In this document: piece by piece, positions 24,354 through 33,467 of the stretch
Numbering within the stretch: the stretch's first letter is position 1
Layout of the letters: each line of letters starts with the position of its first letter
From: Vulcanimicrobiota bacterium
GTDB lineage: Bacteria; Vulcanimicrobiota; Vulcanimicrobiia; Vulcanimicrobiales; Vulcanimicrobiaceae
NCBI GenBank assembly: GCA_003161435.1
Contig: PMOS01000024.1
Span: forward strand, 177,158-241,157
Direction of reading: 5' to 3'
DNA length: 64,000 nt
Position numbers and translations under genes: made by a program
Notes under the pieces: model-generated
Seen by the model: the letters and a program-made list of their open reading frames with translations, nothing else
What the model was told of the DNA's origin: nothing
The model's database searches: none

Positions 24354-26852
24354 CTAGACTGCGGCGGCGGTCGGGTCGACGAGCCCGAGCGCTACGGCCC
24401 GAGCGACCGCGCGGGCACGGGAGTTGACGCCCAGCTTGCCGGTGACGCGGGCAACGTGCGTTTCGACGGTGCGCGCGGAGAGTACGAGACGTTGCGCGAT
24501 CTCACGGTTCGTCAAGCCCGCTGCGAGTAGCGCCAGAATCTCCGCCTCACGCAGCGTGAGCGCCTCGAGCGGGAGCGCAATCGGCGATGCGGCAGTCGCG
24601 CGCCCCGCAAGATGCGGCGCGGCGAGACGTTCGATCAGCTGCGTCTCGAAGCTTCGGCCGCCTGCTTCCGCGCGGCGCCCGATGAGCGCGTGGAAGGCAC
24701 CGTACTGCGCCTGCGCCGTCGAAGCTCGGCCCGCGAGCGCGTCGAGCAAAGCCGCCGCCGACCACAACCACACGGCGTCGGCAGCGTCGACCGGCGTCGC
24801 CGCGGCGATCGCTCGACGCGCGTGCTCGCGGCGCGCCGCCGCATCGTGTTCGTGCGCCAACCCGGCATAGATCGCGCGATCCGCGGCGACCAGCGGATCG
24901 TCGCCGGCGAGCGCGTCGGCCGCTCGCAGCGCAGCGTCGTAGTTCCCGTCGAGCGCGTCGGCGCGAGCGATGATGCGAGCCGCGAGCGATCGCGTCCGCG
25001 CCGCGTCGCGCGCGTACCATGCGGCCCCGGCGGAGCGCAGCGCCGCGCGCGCTTCGTGTCGAGCGAGTGCGGTGTCGCCGACGTGCAGCGCCGCCTCGGC
25101 AAGGGTGCCGTGCAACGCGGCCGCTTGCGGCCGCAGGCCGAACGGTCGCGCGATGCGTTCGGCTTCGCGCGCGAGCTCGTAGGCCGCCGCCGTGTCGCCG
25201 CGCAGCAACGCGAAGCGCGCGCCCCACACCAGCGCGCCGGAGTAGCGCATGAGATCGTCGCTGCTCGACCAAGCCTCGATCAAGCCGTTCGCGATGCGTT
25301 CGCCGGACTCGAAATCTCCGAGCGCGACATGCGCGTATGCCTCCAACGGTGCGACGTCGGCGAGCAGCGCCGGATCACCGGCGTCGAGCGCGTCGAGCCG
25401 CGCCAGCGCTTGCGCGAAACGGCCGGCGATCGCGTCGGCCCAGCCGGCTCGCACCTGCGCCTTCGCGATACCGGCTGTGCCGCCCACCGTCGCGCGCGCG
25501 AGCAGGTCGTCGATTCGTTCCGTCGCGACGGGCTCGCCGTGCGCGAGGTCCGCTTCGACCAGCGCGAGCCGGGCTTCGAACGCGAGCGCATCGTCGCCAC
25601 GCGCGCCGGCCTCCTGCGCCGCGACCGCGAACGCCGAGCGACCGTCGCCGCCGCGCGCTTTGAGAACGATACCTTCGACGAATGCGAACAGCGCCGGTTC
25701 GTCGACGCCGGCAGCGCGCATGCGCGCGAGCGCGGCGCGAACGCCTTCGGTCAGCCCCGACTCGACCGCGGCGGCGGCATGCGTGCGCAAGAATGCGGCG
25801 TCGGCGCTCGCATCGCGCGCCCGCTCGAGGTGGAACATCGCGGGGCGGACGCGTCCTGCGCGCGCGTACGCCGTCGCGGCAGCGGCGTGTAACACCGCCA
25901 GCGCGTCGGCGCCGAGACGGCGCGCGAGCAGATCGCGCACCAACGGATGAACGCGAAATGCACCGCTTGCGCGCGCGACGAGCGACGCGTCGGCAGCGAG
26001 CTCCGCGAGCAGTCGCGCGTACCGGGCATCACCCGGCGCGACGAGCTCGGGTTCGATCGTCTCGTACGCTACGGAGCTGGCCAAGAGCGCGCGCTGATCG
26101 TCGTCCAACGCCGCGATTCGACGGCCGACGAGATCGTCGAGGAGCGCATCCGACGACTCCGGCGCCCGCAACGCGAGGGCGACGGCGATCGGCCAACCTT
26201 CGGTGCGCTCCACCAACGCGCGCGCCCGCGCATCGTCCAGAGGAACGCCGAGCGTCGCGGCGAGCGAACGGGTTTCGGCGACGTCGAAGCGGAGGACGGC
26301 CGCGTCGATCAATACGCCGCGTCCGGCGGCGACCGCTTCGGGCAGACCGACGTCGAGTGAGCCACGCGCGAGCAGCACCAGGCGCACCGGTTCGGGTAGT
26401 CCGCGCACCAGGCTGCGCGCGAAGGTCGCGAACGATGCGCCGAGCACGTGGGCGTCGTCGACCACGATGCGCAGCGGCGCGTCGACGTGCCGCAATTCCT
26501 CGGCGAATGTCGCGCCCAGCCGCTCGGGATCGGCGCGCTGCTCGGCCAACGCGAGCGTCAAGCGCCCGACGTCCGGGCGCACTTCGCGAACGCGCGCCAG
26601 CAGCGCCTCGGCGAACGCGTCCGCCTCCCACGGCTGAGCGTCGTACCACGCGACGTCGGCCGCACCGTCGAGCGCAGCGTGCGCCGCCGTCGTCTTGCCG
26701 AAGCCGGCCGGCGCTTGGACGACGACCAATGCGGCGCCGCGCAACGCCTGGGTGAGCGCGTCAGGAACCAGCAGGTTCGTCCGCCTCGAGTGCTGTCCGC
26801 TCGCGTTCGGCGCGCGTTCCGCGTCGCGGCTTGGGTTCCATCGGGCCGGCAC
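24354..26852 (-). CDS. Large LuxR-family regulator with MalT-type ATPase domain (LAL)
   Basis: 832 residues. An N-terminal MalT/STAND NTPase has a P-loop AGFGKTT at 49-55 and LRIVVDDAHVL as Walker B; a long Ala/Arg-rich tetratricopeptide-like middle follows; the C-terminal 65 residues are a LuxR helix-turn-helix (LTLREAEILALLAAGLTNRE, then LSARTVETHVARVTGKLGV). Such proteins activate transcription when an inducer binds the TPR part. No ATG fits; GTG 26852 is the best start, giving VPARWNPSRDAER before RTNLLVPDAL. This start lies inside the small basic-protein gene. Target and inducer unknown; the Kup run downstream is the obvious candidate. Confidence 0.87.
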   Translation of the reverse strand: MPARWNPSRDAERAPNASGQHSRRTNLLVPDALTQALRGAALVVVQAPAGFGKTTAAHAALDGAADVAWYDAQPWEADAFAEALLARVREVRPDVGRLTLALAEQRADPERLGATFAEELRHVDAPLRIVVDDAHVLGASFATFARSLVRGLPEPVRLVLLARGSLDVGLPEAVAAGRGVLIDAAVLRFDVAETRSLAATLGVPLDDARARALVERTEGWPIAVALALRAPESSDALLDDLVGRRIAALDDDQRALLASSVAYETIEPELVAPGDARYARLLAELAADASLVARASGAFRVHPLVRDLLARRLGADALAVLHAAAATAYARAGRVRPAMFHLERARDASADAAFLRTHAAAAVESGLTEGVRAALARMRAAGVDEPALFAFVEGIVLKARGGDGRSAFAVAAQEAGARGDDALAFEARLALVEADLAHGEPVATERIDDLLARATVGGTAGIAKAQVRAGWADAIAGRFAQALARLDALDAGDPALLADVAPLEAYAHVALGDFESGERIANGLIEAWSSSDDLMRYSGALVWGARFALLRGDTAAAYELAREAERIARPFGLRPQAAALHGTLAEAALHVGDTALARHEARAALRSAGAAWYARDAARTRSLAARIIARADALDGNYDAALRAADALAGDDPLVAADRAIYAGLAHEHDAAARREHARRAIAAATPVDAADAVWLWSAAALLDALAGRASTAQAQYGAFHALIGRRAEAGGRSFETQLIERLAAPHLAGRATAASPIALPLEALTLREAEILALLAAGLTNREIAQRLVLSARTVETHVARVTGKLGVNSRARAVARAVALGLVDPTAAAV

Positions 26853-26952
26853 CGCTCTTTTGCCGCACGGCCAGCCATTGCTCCGCACCCAGCCTGCCGG
26901 TGGGCGGCGGGGAAGCAGCTTTCTTCTTCTTGTTCTTCTTCGGTGCGGCCAT
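26761..26952 (-). CDS. Small basic protein, 63 residues
   Basis: Begins MAAPKKNKKKKAASPPPTGR, then LGAEQWLAVRQKSGAGP, then a basic stretch RRGTRAERER and an acidic end. The pattern of a Lys-rich tail, a short hydrophobic helix and a second basic helix suggests a nucleic-acid or ribosome-binding protein. Its ATG is divergent from the ABC ATPase gene (48 bases between starts) and its 3' part overlaps the start of the LuxR-type gene by 92 bases in another frame. No family is recognised. Its composition and codon pattern look like a real gene. Confidence 0.6.
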   Translation of the reverse strand: MAAPKKNKKKKAASPPPTGRLGAEQWLAVRQKSGAGPMEPKPRRGTRAERERTALEADEPAGS

Positions 26953-27000
26953 GTTCGTGCTCGGGAGTCGAGTTCGTGCCGTACCGCGAAGCGACCCTCG

Positions 27001-28008
27001 ATGCCGATCATCGAGACGCAGGATCTGCGCAAGGTGTTCCGCTCGCTCGTCCGCCGCCCCGGGGTCGGCGGGACGCTGCGCACGTTGTTCTCGCGCGAGT
27101 ACGAGGACAAGGTCGCCGTCGAGGGCGTGACGATGGCGCTCGAGGCGGGCGAGCTGGTCGGCTACATCGGACCGAACGGGGCGGGCAAATCGACGACCAT
27201 CAAGATGCTCACCGGGATCCTCGTGCCGACGTCGGGCGTCGTGCGCGTCGACGGGCTCGTCCCCTACGAGCAGCGCCGCCGCAACGCGCGCAACATCGGG
27301 GTGGTGTTCGGCCAGCGCTCGCAGCTGTACTGGGATCTGCCGCTGATCGAATCGTTCGAGCTGCTCCGCGCGATCTACGGGATCCCGCCGACGCGCTACC
27401 GCGCGAACCTCGACCACTTCACCGAGACGCTCGACATGGGACCGTTCCTGCGCACGCCGGTGCGGCAGCTGTCGCTCGGACAGCGCATGCGCGGCGACTT
27501 CGCCGCAGCGATGCTGCACGACCCGCGCATCGTCTTTCTCGACGAGCCGACGATCGGTTTGGACGTCGTCGCGAAAGAGGCGATCCGCGAGTTCATCGCG
27601 CGCGTCAACCGCGAGCGCGGAACGACGTTCATCCTGACCACCCACGACCTAGCCGACGTCGAGCGCCTGTGCCGGCGGATCGTGCTGATCGATCGCGGAA
27701 CGCTCGTCTACGACGGCGAGATCGACGCGCTTCGCGATCGCTACGGCACGCACCGCACGCTGGTGGTCACGCTGTGCGAGCCGACACCGGTCGAAACCCT
27801 CACGGTCGAGGGCGCCGAAGTCGAGTCTCACGCCGGCGACGTCTGGCGCCTGCGCTTCGACCGCCGCACGGTATCGGCAGAGGTGGTGATCCGGCGGGTC
27901 GCCGACCGCTATCGCGTGAGCGACCTCTCGATCGAGGAGCCCGAGCTCGAGTCGATCATTCGGCGCATCTACCTCGAGGGATACAGCGAAGCTATGGCAC
28001 CCGCGTGA
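27001..28008 (+). CDS. ABC-2 type exporter ATP-binding protein
   Basis: 335 residues. Walker A GPNGAGKST is at about residues 59-67, Q-loop VFGQRSQLYWDLP, signature LSLGQRMRGDFA and Walker B RIVFLDEPTIGLD. The N-terminal RKVFRSLVRRPGVGG segment and the WDLP motif after the Q-loop are typical of ATPases that pair with two PF06182 (DUF990) permeases. One such permease follows at 28560; the other is at 38246. An open frame upstream to 26695 is antisense to LuxR and rejected. Its last 17 bases overlap the convergent secreted-protein gene. Confidence 0.92.
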   Translation: MPIIETQDLRKVFRSLVRRPGVGGTLRTLFSREYEDKVAVEGVTMALEAGELVGYIGPNGAGKSTTIKMLTGILVPTSGVVRVDGLVPYEQRRRNARNIGVVFGQRSQLYWDLPLIESFELLRAIYGIPPTRYRANLDHFTETLDMGPFLRTPVRQLSLGQRMRGDFAAAMLHDPRIVFLDEPTIGLDVVAKEAIREFIARVNRERGTTFILTTHDLADVERLCRRIVLIDRGTLVYDGEIDALRDRYGTHRTLVVTLCEPTPVETLTVEGAEVESHAGDVWRLRFDRRTVSAEVVIRRVADRYRVSDLSIEEPELESIIRRIYLEGYSEAMAPA

Positions 28009-28561
28009 TCAGCTGCGGGTGGGCGTTCGTCCCCAGCACGCCGATCGACGACCGGTGATCGGCGCCGTCGCTGTGGAACACCAACACGAGCTGCGATCCC
28101 GCCGGCATTTGCAGCGGCGAGCTGACATTCACTTCGGCGAAACCGCGGCCGTCGGCGGTGAAGCTGTTGCCGGCGCCGGTGAGGTCGAGCGGGGTGAACA
28201 CCGGGCCGGCTCGGCCGGCCAGTTGCCGCACGAACAGGCTGTACCGGCCGTTCGGAATCAGATGATGGAACGTGGCATGCACGGCTGTCGTCGTCGGGCC
28301 GGCGTTGAACGTGGCCGTGCCGTCGGCGGTCCGCCAGATTCCCAGCGCCGCGTGCAGGCTGTCGCCATGCGCGTTGAACAGCGGCAGCCCGTCCGCGTCG
28401 TTATCGGTCGGCGGCCGCAGCCCCCAATCGTGCGCGTTGTCGCCGGTCTGCGCTTGCGCGGCCGGGTCCCGAACGAAGACCTGCGGCGGTTGCGCGGTGG
28501 TCGCCGCGGTGACGGGCTGGAACGTCGCGGTCGCAAGCGCGAAGAGCACGGCAGCTAGCAT
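27992..28561 (-). CDS. Secreted protein of unknown function between ABC genes
   Basis: 189 residues with a signal peptide (MLAAVLFALATATFQPVTAA). The mature protein has strand-rich segments HDWGLRPPTDNDADGLPLF, ATFHHLIPNGRYSLFVRQL and SQLVLVFHSDGADH, reminiscent of small secreted beta-sandwich (CHRD-like or Cu/Zn-SOD-like) proteins but without their ligands. It is placed on the opposite strand between an ABC ATPase and its permease. Its start codon and that of the permease share the tetramer CATG (28559-28562). No family assigned. Confidence 0.72.
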   Translation of the reverse strand: MLAAVLFALATATFQPVTAATTAQPPQVFVRDPAAQAQTGDNAHDWGLRPPTDNDADGLPLFNAHGDSLHAALGIWRTADGTATFNAGPTTTAVHATFHHLIPNGRYSLFVRQLAGRAGPVFTPLDLTGAGNSFTADGRGFAEVNVSSPLQMPAGSQLVLVFHSDGADHRSSIGVLGTNAHPQLITRVP

Positions 28562-29393
28562 GTCCGTTATACGATTGGAGCACGTCCGGCGTTCCCCTGG
28601 CGAGCTCCTGGCACCCTATGTCGCCTTCGCCGCCAAGGCGTTCTCGCGCGAAGCCACCTATCGGATGGAGGTCTTCACCAACGTCGGCTCGCTGGTGGTG
28701 CGGCTCTACTTGATGAAATCGGTCTGGACCGCGTTGTACGCGCAGAACGCCGCGCCGGCCGGGGTCAGCCTGCACGCCGTCCTCACGTACACGGCGATCG
28801 CGTTGCTCATGTCGCTGGTGCTCGAGCTCGACGGTACGCGCCAGATCCGCGACCGGATTCGCGAGGGCTCGATCGCGACGGACTTGATGAAGCCGATCAG
28901 CCTCCCGCTGTACTTTTTCAGCGACGGCGTCGGGATGACGCTGCTGCACGCGCTGTTGATCGTGCCCGCGCTGATCGTCTCGCTGCTGATCGTGCACATC
29001 GACGTGCCGCCGCCGCACGTGCTGGCAGCCTTCGCGCTCAGCTTCCTGCTCGGCTATCTGGTGAACTTTCTGTTGAACTTCCTGATGAACTGCGTCGCGT
29101 TCTGGACCCTCGAGACCTTCGCCGTGCAACTGATGGTGCGCTGGATGAGCGATCTGCTCGGCGGCCAAGTCGTGCCGCTCATCTTCTTCCCCGGCGTGTT
29201 CCAGAAGATCGTCCTGGCCCTCCCTTTCGCCGCCATCTACTCGACGCCACTGCTGATCTACGTCGGCACGATCCCGCCGTCGGGCTACCTCGCCGCGTGG
29301 GGCGCGCAAGTCGGCTGGTTCATCGTATTCGCGCTGCTTTCAGCGGTCATCTGGCACGCCGCCCAACGCCGCGTCGTCGTCCAAGGCGGCTAA
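28560..29393 (+). CDS. ABC-2 exporter permease (PF06182/DUF990 type), first
   Basis: 277 residues with six hydrophobic segments. Diagnostic family features are YLAFAAKAFSREATYRMEV-like first region (here YVAFAAKAFSREATYR), IRDRIREGSIATDLMKPISL, the segment that contacts the ATPase, and the following helices. I place the start at ATG 28560; a TTG at 28575 is an alternative that would end the overlap with the divergent gene. It would form the exporter with the ATPase at 27001 and the permease at 38246. Substrate unknown. Confidence 0.88.
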   Translation: MSVIRLEHVRRSPGELLAPYVAFAAKAFSREATYRMEVFTNVGSLVVRLYLMKSVWTALYAQNAAPAGVSLHAVLTYTAIALLMSLVLELDGTRQIRDRIREGSIATDLMKPISLPLYFFSDGVGMTLLHALLIVPALIVSLLIVHIDVPPPHVLAAFALSFLLGYLVNFLLNFLMNCVAFWTLETFAVQLMVRWMSDLLGGQVVPLIFFPGVFQKIVLALPFAAIYSTPLLIYVGTIPPSGYLAAWGAQVGWFIVFALLSAVIWHAAQRRVVVQGG

Positions 29394-29422
29394 GCTGTCA
29401 GCGGCTACAGGATGACACGATT

Positions 29423-30049
29423 TTATTTGCCGTGTTTGGTGGCGAGTTGGATGCGGGTGGTAACGTCGTCCTGACTTGCGACGAGCACCGACTGATCGCC
29501 GCCCGTCTCCTCGTTGGAGAACGTCCCGACCGTCTTGCTGCCGGCGGTGATGATGCCGCCCTTCCACGTTGACGGCAGGTGCGCTTTGTACCAGTCGGCG
29601 ACTGTCTTCGAGTCGTCTTTGGTCGCGTAGACCTTGAGGACGAGCGAGCCGCCGTTAGCGGACATCGATATACCCTGGTCCGTGCGCTCTGTGGCGCCCG
29701 GGTAGACCGGTAGATCGATGTAGGTTCCCGGTGCTCCGTTCGCCGAACCGCCGGTCGTCGTCGTGGAGGTGACGGTCGGTGGCGCAGTCGTCGCGGTCAT
29801 GGCACCGGTCGTCGCGCTGGCGGCAGGCGCGGAGGTGGAGGTGGTCGCTTCGCCTGCGGCTGTTGCGCTCGCACCCGGCGCCGTCGAAGCGCCGGCGTCC
29901 GGCGCTGCGGAAGCACCCGTCCCGGCGTCCGGAGCCGTCGTCTGCGTGGCGTCGGCTGACGTCGACGTCGAATCCGTGGACTTTGTGCAAGCGGTGAACG
30001 CCAGCGCGACGCAAAGCGCGACGGCGGCGTATCGCAGGGAGCTCGTCAT
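29423..30049 (-). CDS. Lipoprotein with Ala/Thr/Ser linker
   Basis: 208 residues from ATG 30049, which has GAGG six bases upstream; ATG 30061 in frame lacks one. Lipobox LAFTAC is followed by about 80 residues of Ala, Thr, Ser and Pro, a long flexible tether. The folded end (about 100 residues) starts GTYIDLPVYPGATERTDQG and continues KVYATKDDSKTVADWYKAHL, a pattern seen in small DUF-type domains on bacterial surfaces. No function known. It converges on the permease gene (29 bases between). Confidence 0.75.
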   Translation of the reverse strand: MTSSLRYAAVALCVALAFTACTKSTDSTSTSADATQTTAPDAGTGASAAPDAGASTAPGASATAAGEATTSTSAPAASATTGAMTATTAPPTVTSTTTTGGSANGAPGTYIDLPVYPGATERTDQGISMSANGGSLVLKVYATKDDSKTVADWYKAHLPSTWKGGIITAGSKTVGTFSNEETGGDQSVLVASQDDVTTRIQLATKHGK

Positions 30050-30172
30050 CGAGTACCTCATCGGAACGCGTCCGAACGACCAGGGCTGGCCCGCTCGCTT
30101 CGATTCCGAAAGTAAGGCTCCTACAACGGGTCCGCGGCGGGACGCTGCGAACGTCGCACGTCGGAGGCTCGC

Positions 30173-31816
30173 ATGGACACCATCGATCGCCCGATCCACT
30201 CGACGCACGAGGTCACGAACCAGCCGCCGCCGCTCGTTGGATACGACGTCGCCGGCCACGACGCGGCGTTGCTCGAGGGGCTGCGGCGCGAAGGCGCGGG
30301 CTGGGACGAAGAGGGATTGCGCGCGCTCGGAACGCTCGCGGGATCGGAGGAAGCGATCGCGTGGGGCTTCGAGGCGAATCGCTTCGGCCCCGAGCTGCAC
30401 AGCTTCGACCGCTACGGGAACCGCGTCGACGAGGTGACGTTCCATCCGTCGTGGCACCGGCTGCTCGAGGTCGCGGTCGGCCACGGTCTGCACGGCGCAC
30501 CGTGGCGTGAACCGCGCGCCGGCGCGCACGTCGCGCGCGCCGCGCGGTTCGCCGTGTGGTCGCAAGCCGAGTCCGGCCACGGCTGCCCGATCTCGATGAC
30601 CTACGCGGCGGTCCCCGTGCTGCGCCGGCGGCCCGACCTGGCGGCGCTGTTCGAGCCGGTGTTGACGTCGACGACGTACGAACCCGGGTTGCGACCGCTG
30701 CGCGAGAAGAGCGGCGCACTGTGCGGGATGGCGATGACCGAGAAGCAAGGCGGTTCCGACGTGCGCGCCAACACGACGCGCGCCGAGCCGTTCGACGGCG
30801 ACACGTACGCGCTGACCGGACACAAGTGGTTCTGCTCGGCGCCGATGTGCGACGCGTTTCTCGTCCTCGCGCAAGCGCCGGATGGTTTGACGTGCTTCTT
30901 CCTGCCGCGCGTGCTGTCGGACGGAACCCGCAACGCCTTTCGCATCCAGCGCCTCAAGGACAAGCTCGGCAACCGTTCCAACGCGTCGAGCGAGATCGAG
31001 CTCGACGGCGCGCTCGCGCTGCGGATCGGCGATGAAGGGCGCGGCGTCGCCACGATCATCGAGATGGTCACGCACACGCGGCTCGACTGCATCGCGGGGA
31101 GCGCGTCCTTGATGCGGCAGGCGTTCGTGCAGGCGGCGCATCACGCGCGGCACCGGCGCGCGTTCGGAGCGCTGCTGGTCGATCAGCCGCTGATGACCAA
31201 CGTGTTGGCCGATCTCGCGCTCGAATCCGAAGCCGCGACGGCCCTGCTGCTGCGGCTCGCCGGCGCCATCGATCGCGGGGAGACGGCGTTCGCGCGGATC
31301 GGGATCGCGCTCGGCAAATACTGGGTGTGCAAGCGCGCTCAGGCCCAGGTCGGCGAAGCGCTCGAATGTCTGGGCGGAAACGGCTACGTCGAGGAGAGCA
31401 TCATGCCGCGCCTCTATCGCGAGTCACCGGTGAACTCGATCTGGGAAGGCTCGGGCAACGTCAACGCGCTCGACCTGCTGCGCGCGCTGGCGCGGCAGCC
31501 GGCGGCGCTCGATGCCTATCAGGCCGAGGTCGCGCTCGCGAGCGGTGGCGACCCCCGGCTCGACCGCGCCGCCGCGGCGCTGCGCGAGTCGCTGGTCCGC
31601 GGCGGCACCGATCTCGAGGGGCAAGCACGACGCATCGTCGAGCGGATGGCGCTCGTGCTGCAGGCGTCGCTGCTGGTGCGCAACGCGCCGGCGCCGGTCG
31701 CCGACGCCTTCTGCGCGGCGCGGCTGGGAGGCGACGGCGGGTTCGCCTTCGGGACCCTCCCGCCCGCGGCCGACACGCGAGCCATCGTGAATCGCGCTTG
31801 GCCGGGTACGAGGTGA
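30173..31816 (+). CDS. aidB: AidB-like acyl-CoA dehydrogenase
   Basis: 547 residues, length as in E. coli AidB (541). Features are TNQPPPLVGYDV at the N-terminus, MAMTEKQGGSDVRANTT in the flavin-binding middle domain, TGHKWFCSAP, GNRSNASSEIEL and the C-terminal ECLGGNGYVEESIMPRLYRE and NSIWEGSGNVNALDLLR, all AidB-specific. AidB is an FAD protein induced by alkylating agents that binds DNA and may protect it. An AlkA-like glycosylase gene is 7 kb away in the window. It is followed after five bases by a small secreted-protein gene. Confidence 0.92.
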   Translation: MDTIDRPIHSTHEVTNQPPPLVGYDVAGHDAALLEGLRREGAGWDEEGLRALGTLAGSEEAIAWGFEANRFGPELHSFDRYGNRVDEVTFHPSWHRLLEVAVGHGLHGAPWREPRAGAHVARAARFAVWSQAESGHGCPISMTYAAVPVLRRRPDLAALFEPVLTSTTYEPGLRPLREKSGALCGMAMTEKQGGSDVRANTTRAEPFDGDTYALTGHKWFCSAPMCDAFLVLAQAPDGLTCFFLPRVLSDGTRNAFRIQRLKDKLGNRSNASSEIELDGALALRIGDEGRGVATIIEMVTHTRLDCIAGSASLMRQAFVQAAHHARHRRAFGALLVDQPLMTNVLADLALESEAATALLLRLAGAIDRGETAFARIGIALGKYWVCKRAQAQVGEALECLGGNGYVEESIMPRLYRESPVNSIWEGSGNVNALDLLRALARQPAALDAYQAEVALASGGDPRLDRAAAALRESLVRGGTDLEGQARRIVERMALVLQASLLVRNAPAPVADAFCAARLGGDGGFAFGTLPPAADTRAIVNRAWPGTR

Positions 31817-31821
31817 AGGTT

Positions 31822-32274
31822 ATGCAGCGCTATGCCGTCTCTTCGATTCTCGCCATCGCCGTCGGCGTGATGGTCACCGGCGGCGCGGGCGTCGCAGCGA
31901 CGCCCACCGCCGTCAAGGCGGCGCACGATGCGACGCGCCACGCGAAAGCCCTGACCTATCAGCTCGAATCAGGGATGGGAACCGTCACGCTGCAGCGGAT
32001 CGGCACCACCCGAAGCCGGGTCACCGTTCGGCTCGCCAATCCGGCAGCGGCGGGGACGCGGGTCACACTGCACACCGGCCGGCAATGCCACGAACCGAAC
32101 GCCGCCGCGCCCGTGACGGCGCTCGCACTCAACCCGGTGAGCCAGCAGGTTTCGCAGACGATCGTTGCGCTGCCGCTCGAGAAGCTGCAATCGGGTAACT
32201 ACCTGGTGGACGTGCAGAACGCGACCGCGCGCAGCCAGTTCAGCAGCGCGTGCGCGCGGCTGGGTTCTCAGTAG
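31822..32274 (+). CDS. Small secreted protein
   Basis: 150 residues starting at ATG 31822, with GAAGG just upstream and only 5 bases after the aidB stop. Signal peptide MQRYAVSSILAIAVGVMVTG. The mature part (AHDATRHAKALTYQLESGMG, VRLANPAAAGTRVTLHTGRQ) is beta-rich, with two cysteines that may pair. No family is recognised. It converges on the peroxiredoxin gene (6 bases). Confidence 0.72.
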   Translation: MQRYAVSSILAIAVGVMVTGGAGVAATPTAVKAAHDATRHAKALTYQLESGMGTVTLQRIGTTRSRVTVRLANPAAAGTRVTLHTGRQCHEPNAAAPVTALALNPVSQQVSQTIVALPLEKLQSGNYLVDVQNATARSQFSSACARLGSQ

Positions 32275-32280
32275 GGCGCG

Positions 32281-32844
32281 TCACTCGCGCAGCGCGGCGA
32301 GAACTTCGGCGGCGTTCGCATCGGGCGGGAAGACCGGATAGAACGTGCGCGTGATGACGCCGTCGCGCGCGATCCATGCGATCCGCTTGAGCAGCGTCTG
32401 ACCGGCGACGTCCATCGTCGGTAGATTCAGCGCGCGCGTCAGCGCGAGCTCGCGGTCGCTCAAGACCAGGAATGGGACGCCGACCCGCTCGACCATCTCC
32501 TGCTGGTACGCCCGGTCTTGCGTCGACAGACCGAAGACGCGTGTGCCAAGCGCCGTGAACTCCGTATAGAGATCGCGAAAGCCGCTGGTGTGCGGCGTGC
32601 AGCCGCGGGCGCCCGGGATCTGATCCCAGTCCTCGACCAGCGACGGCTCGCCGGGGCGGCCGGTCCGCGGATACGCGAAGACGACGACCGTGCCGGTGAC
32701 GTCGGCGAGATCGACGATGCTGCCGTCGGTCGCCTCGAGCGGGACGTTCGGCAGTCGCATTCCGTTGAGGTGGTCGGCGGCACCGTCGTCGACCGGAACC
32801 GGGAGATCGGCCGGAAGTTGGCTCAGCGACTGCTCGTTCATCAT
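32281..32844 (-). CDS. Peroxiredoxin (AhpC/TSA redoxin family)
   Basis: 187 residues. Thioredoxin fold with VVVFAYPRTG, then the peroxidatic cysteine C82 in ARGCTPHTSGFRDL, and FGLSTQD, which corresponds to the active-site Arg region. About 20 residues are inserted between YPRTG and the CT motif compared with Bcp, typical of a less-studied redoxin branch. No clear resolving cysteine is seen. GAGGAG lies 5 bases before ATG 32844, which overlaps the stop of the Clp-N gene. Last gene of the pirin operon; likely peroxide removal. Confidence 0.87.
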   Translation of the reverse strand: MMNEQSLSQLPADLPVPVDDGAADHLNGMRLPNVPLEATDGSIVDLADVTGTVVVFAYPRTGRPGEPSLVEDWDQIPGARGCTPHTSGFRDLYTEFTALGTRVFGLSTQDRAYQQEMVERVGVPFLVLSDRELALTRALNLPTMDVAGQTLLKRIAWIARDGVITRTFYPVFPPDANAAEVLAALRE

Positions 32845-33467
32845 GTCGTCTCCTCTTCGCGAACCCACGACCACGTCCGTTCTTCCGTACCTGGAACGGC
32901 GATGCTCACGCTGAAGCGCGTTCCCGGGACGTCGAACTCCTTGTAGCTCGGCAGCGCTTCCAGCAACGCCGGAATCTCCGGGTGCGAGTCGTCGCCGGCG
33001 ACGCGCTTCCACGCGGATGCACGGCGGCGCTTGCGCAGGTGCGTGCCGGGTGACTCGTGCCTCGCCGCCAACTCCAGCGCCGCGCGCAATGCGGCCGAGT
33101 CTACCGTACCTACCAGCGGCGGCGGGTCGGAGCTCGCGACGATCCCCAGCGCGAGGTGCGCCGTACCGATAAAGCTCTGCTTGAGCCGGTGGGCGGATTC
33201 GAAGGCAAGCTCGATCGACTGCTTCGCGCCGCGGGTGAACGTCATCTCATCGGTCGGGCTCGCGCTGGCCGCCCCGAGGAGCAGTCGCATCGCCTCGCGG
33301 TCGACGGCATTGGCCAACGCCGAACCGACCTCGTCATCGGACTCCGCCAGCGCGAACGTCATGTGTTCGGTTCCGATGGTGGAAGAGCCGAACATTTGAG
33401 CGACCTCCTGCGCGCGCACGAAAATGCGCCGGGCAGGCTCGCTGAATGGCTCCCACATCATTCCCAT
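32841..33467 (-). CDS. Stand-alone Clp N-terminal (Clp_N) domain protein
   Basis: 208 residues. Residues 4-150 match the double Clp_N repeat of ClpC/ClpA: FSEPARRIFVRAQEVAQMFG, IGTEHMTFALAES and, in the second half, AKQSIELAFESAHRLKQSFI with GTAHLALGIV. No AAA+ module follows; a C-terminal 50-residue segment resembles nothing known. Such proteins (ClpS- or ClpC-adaptor-like) may bind substrates for proteolysis or protect them. ATGs at 33467, 33461 and 33458 are possible; 33467 is preferred for its GAGG. Overlaps both neighbours, so it is part of the pirin-UBP-peroxiredoxin operon. Confidence 0.85.
   Translation of the reverse strand: MGMMWEPFSEPARRIFVRAQEVAQMFGSSTIGTEHMTFALAESDDEVGSALANAVDREAMRLLLGAASASPTDEMTFTRGAKQSIELAFESAHRLKQSFIGTAHLALGIVASSDPPPLVGTVDSAALRAALELAARHESPGTHLRKRRRASAWKRVAGDDSHPEIPALLEALPSYKEFDVPGTRFSVSIAVPGTEERTWSWVREEETT

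Noticed and set aside
30062..31153. Upstream extension of the lipoprotein frame on the minus strand
   Set aside because: Antisense to aidB; the signal peptide and ribosome site place the start at 30049.
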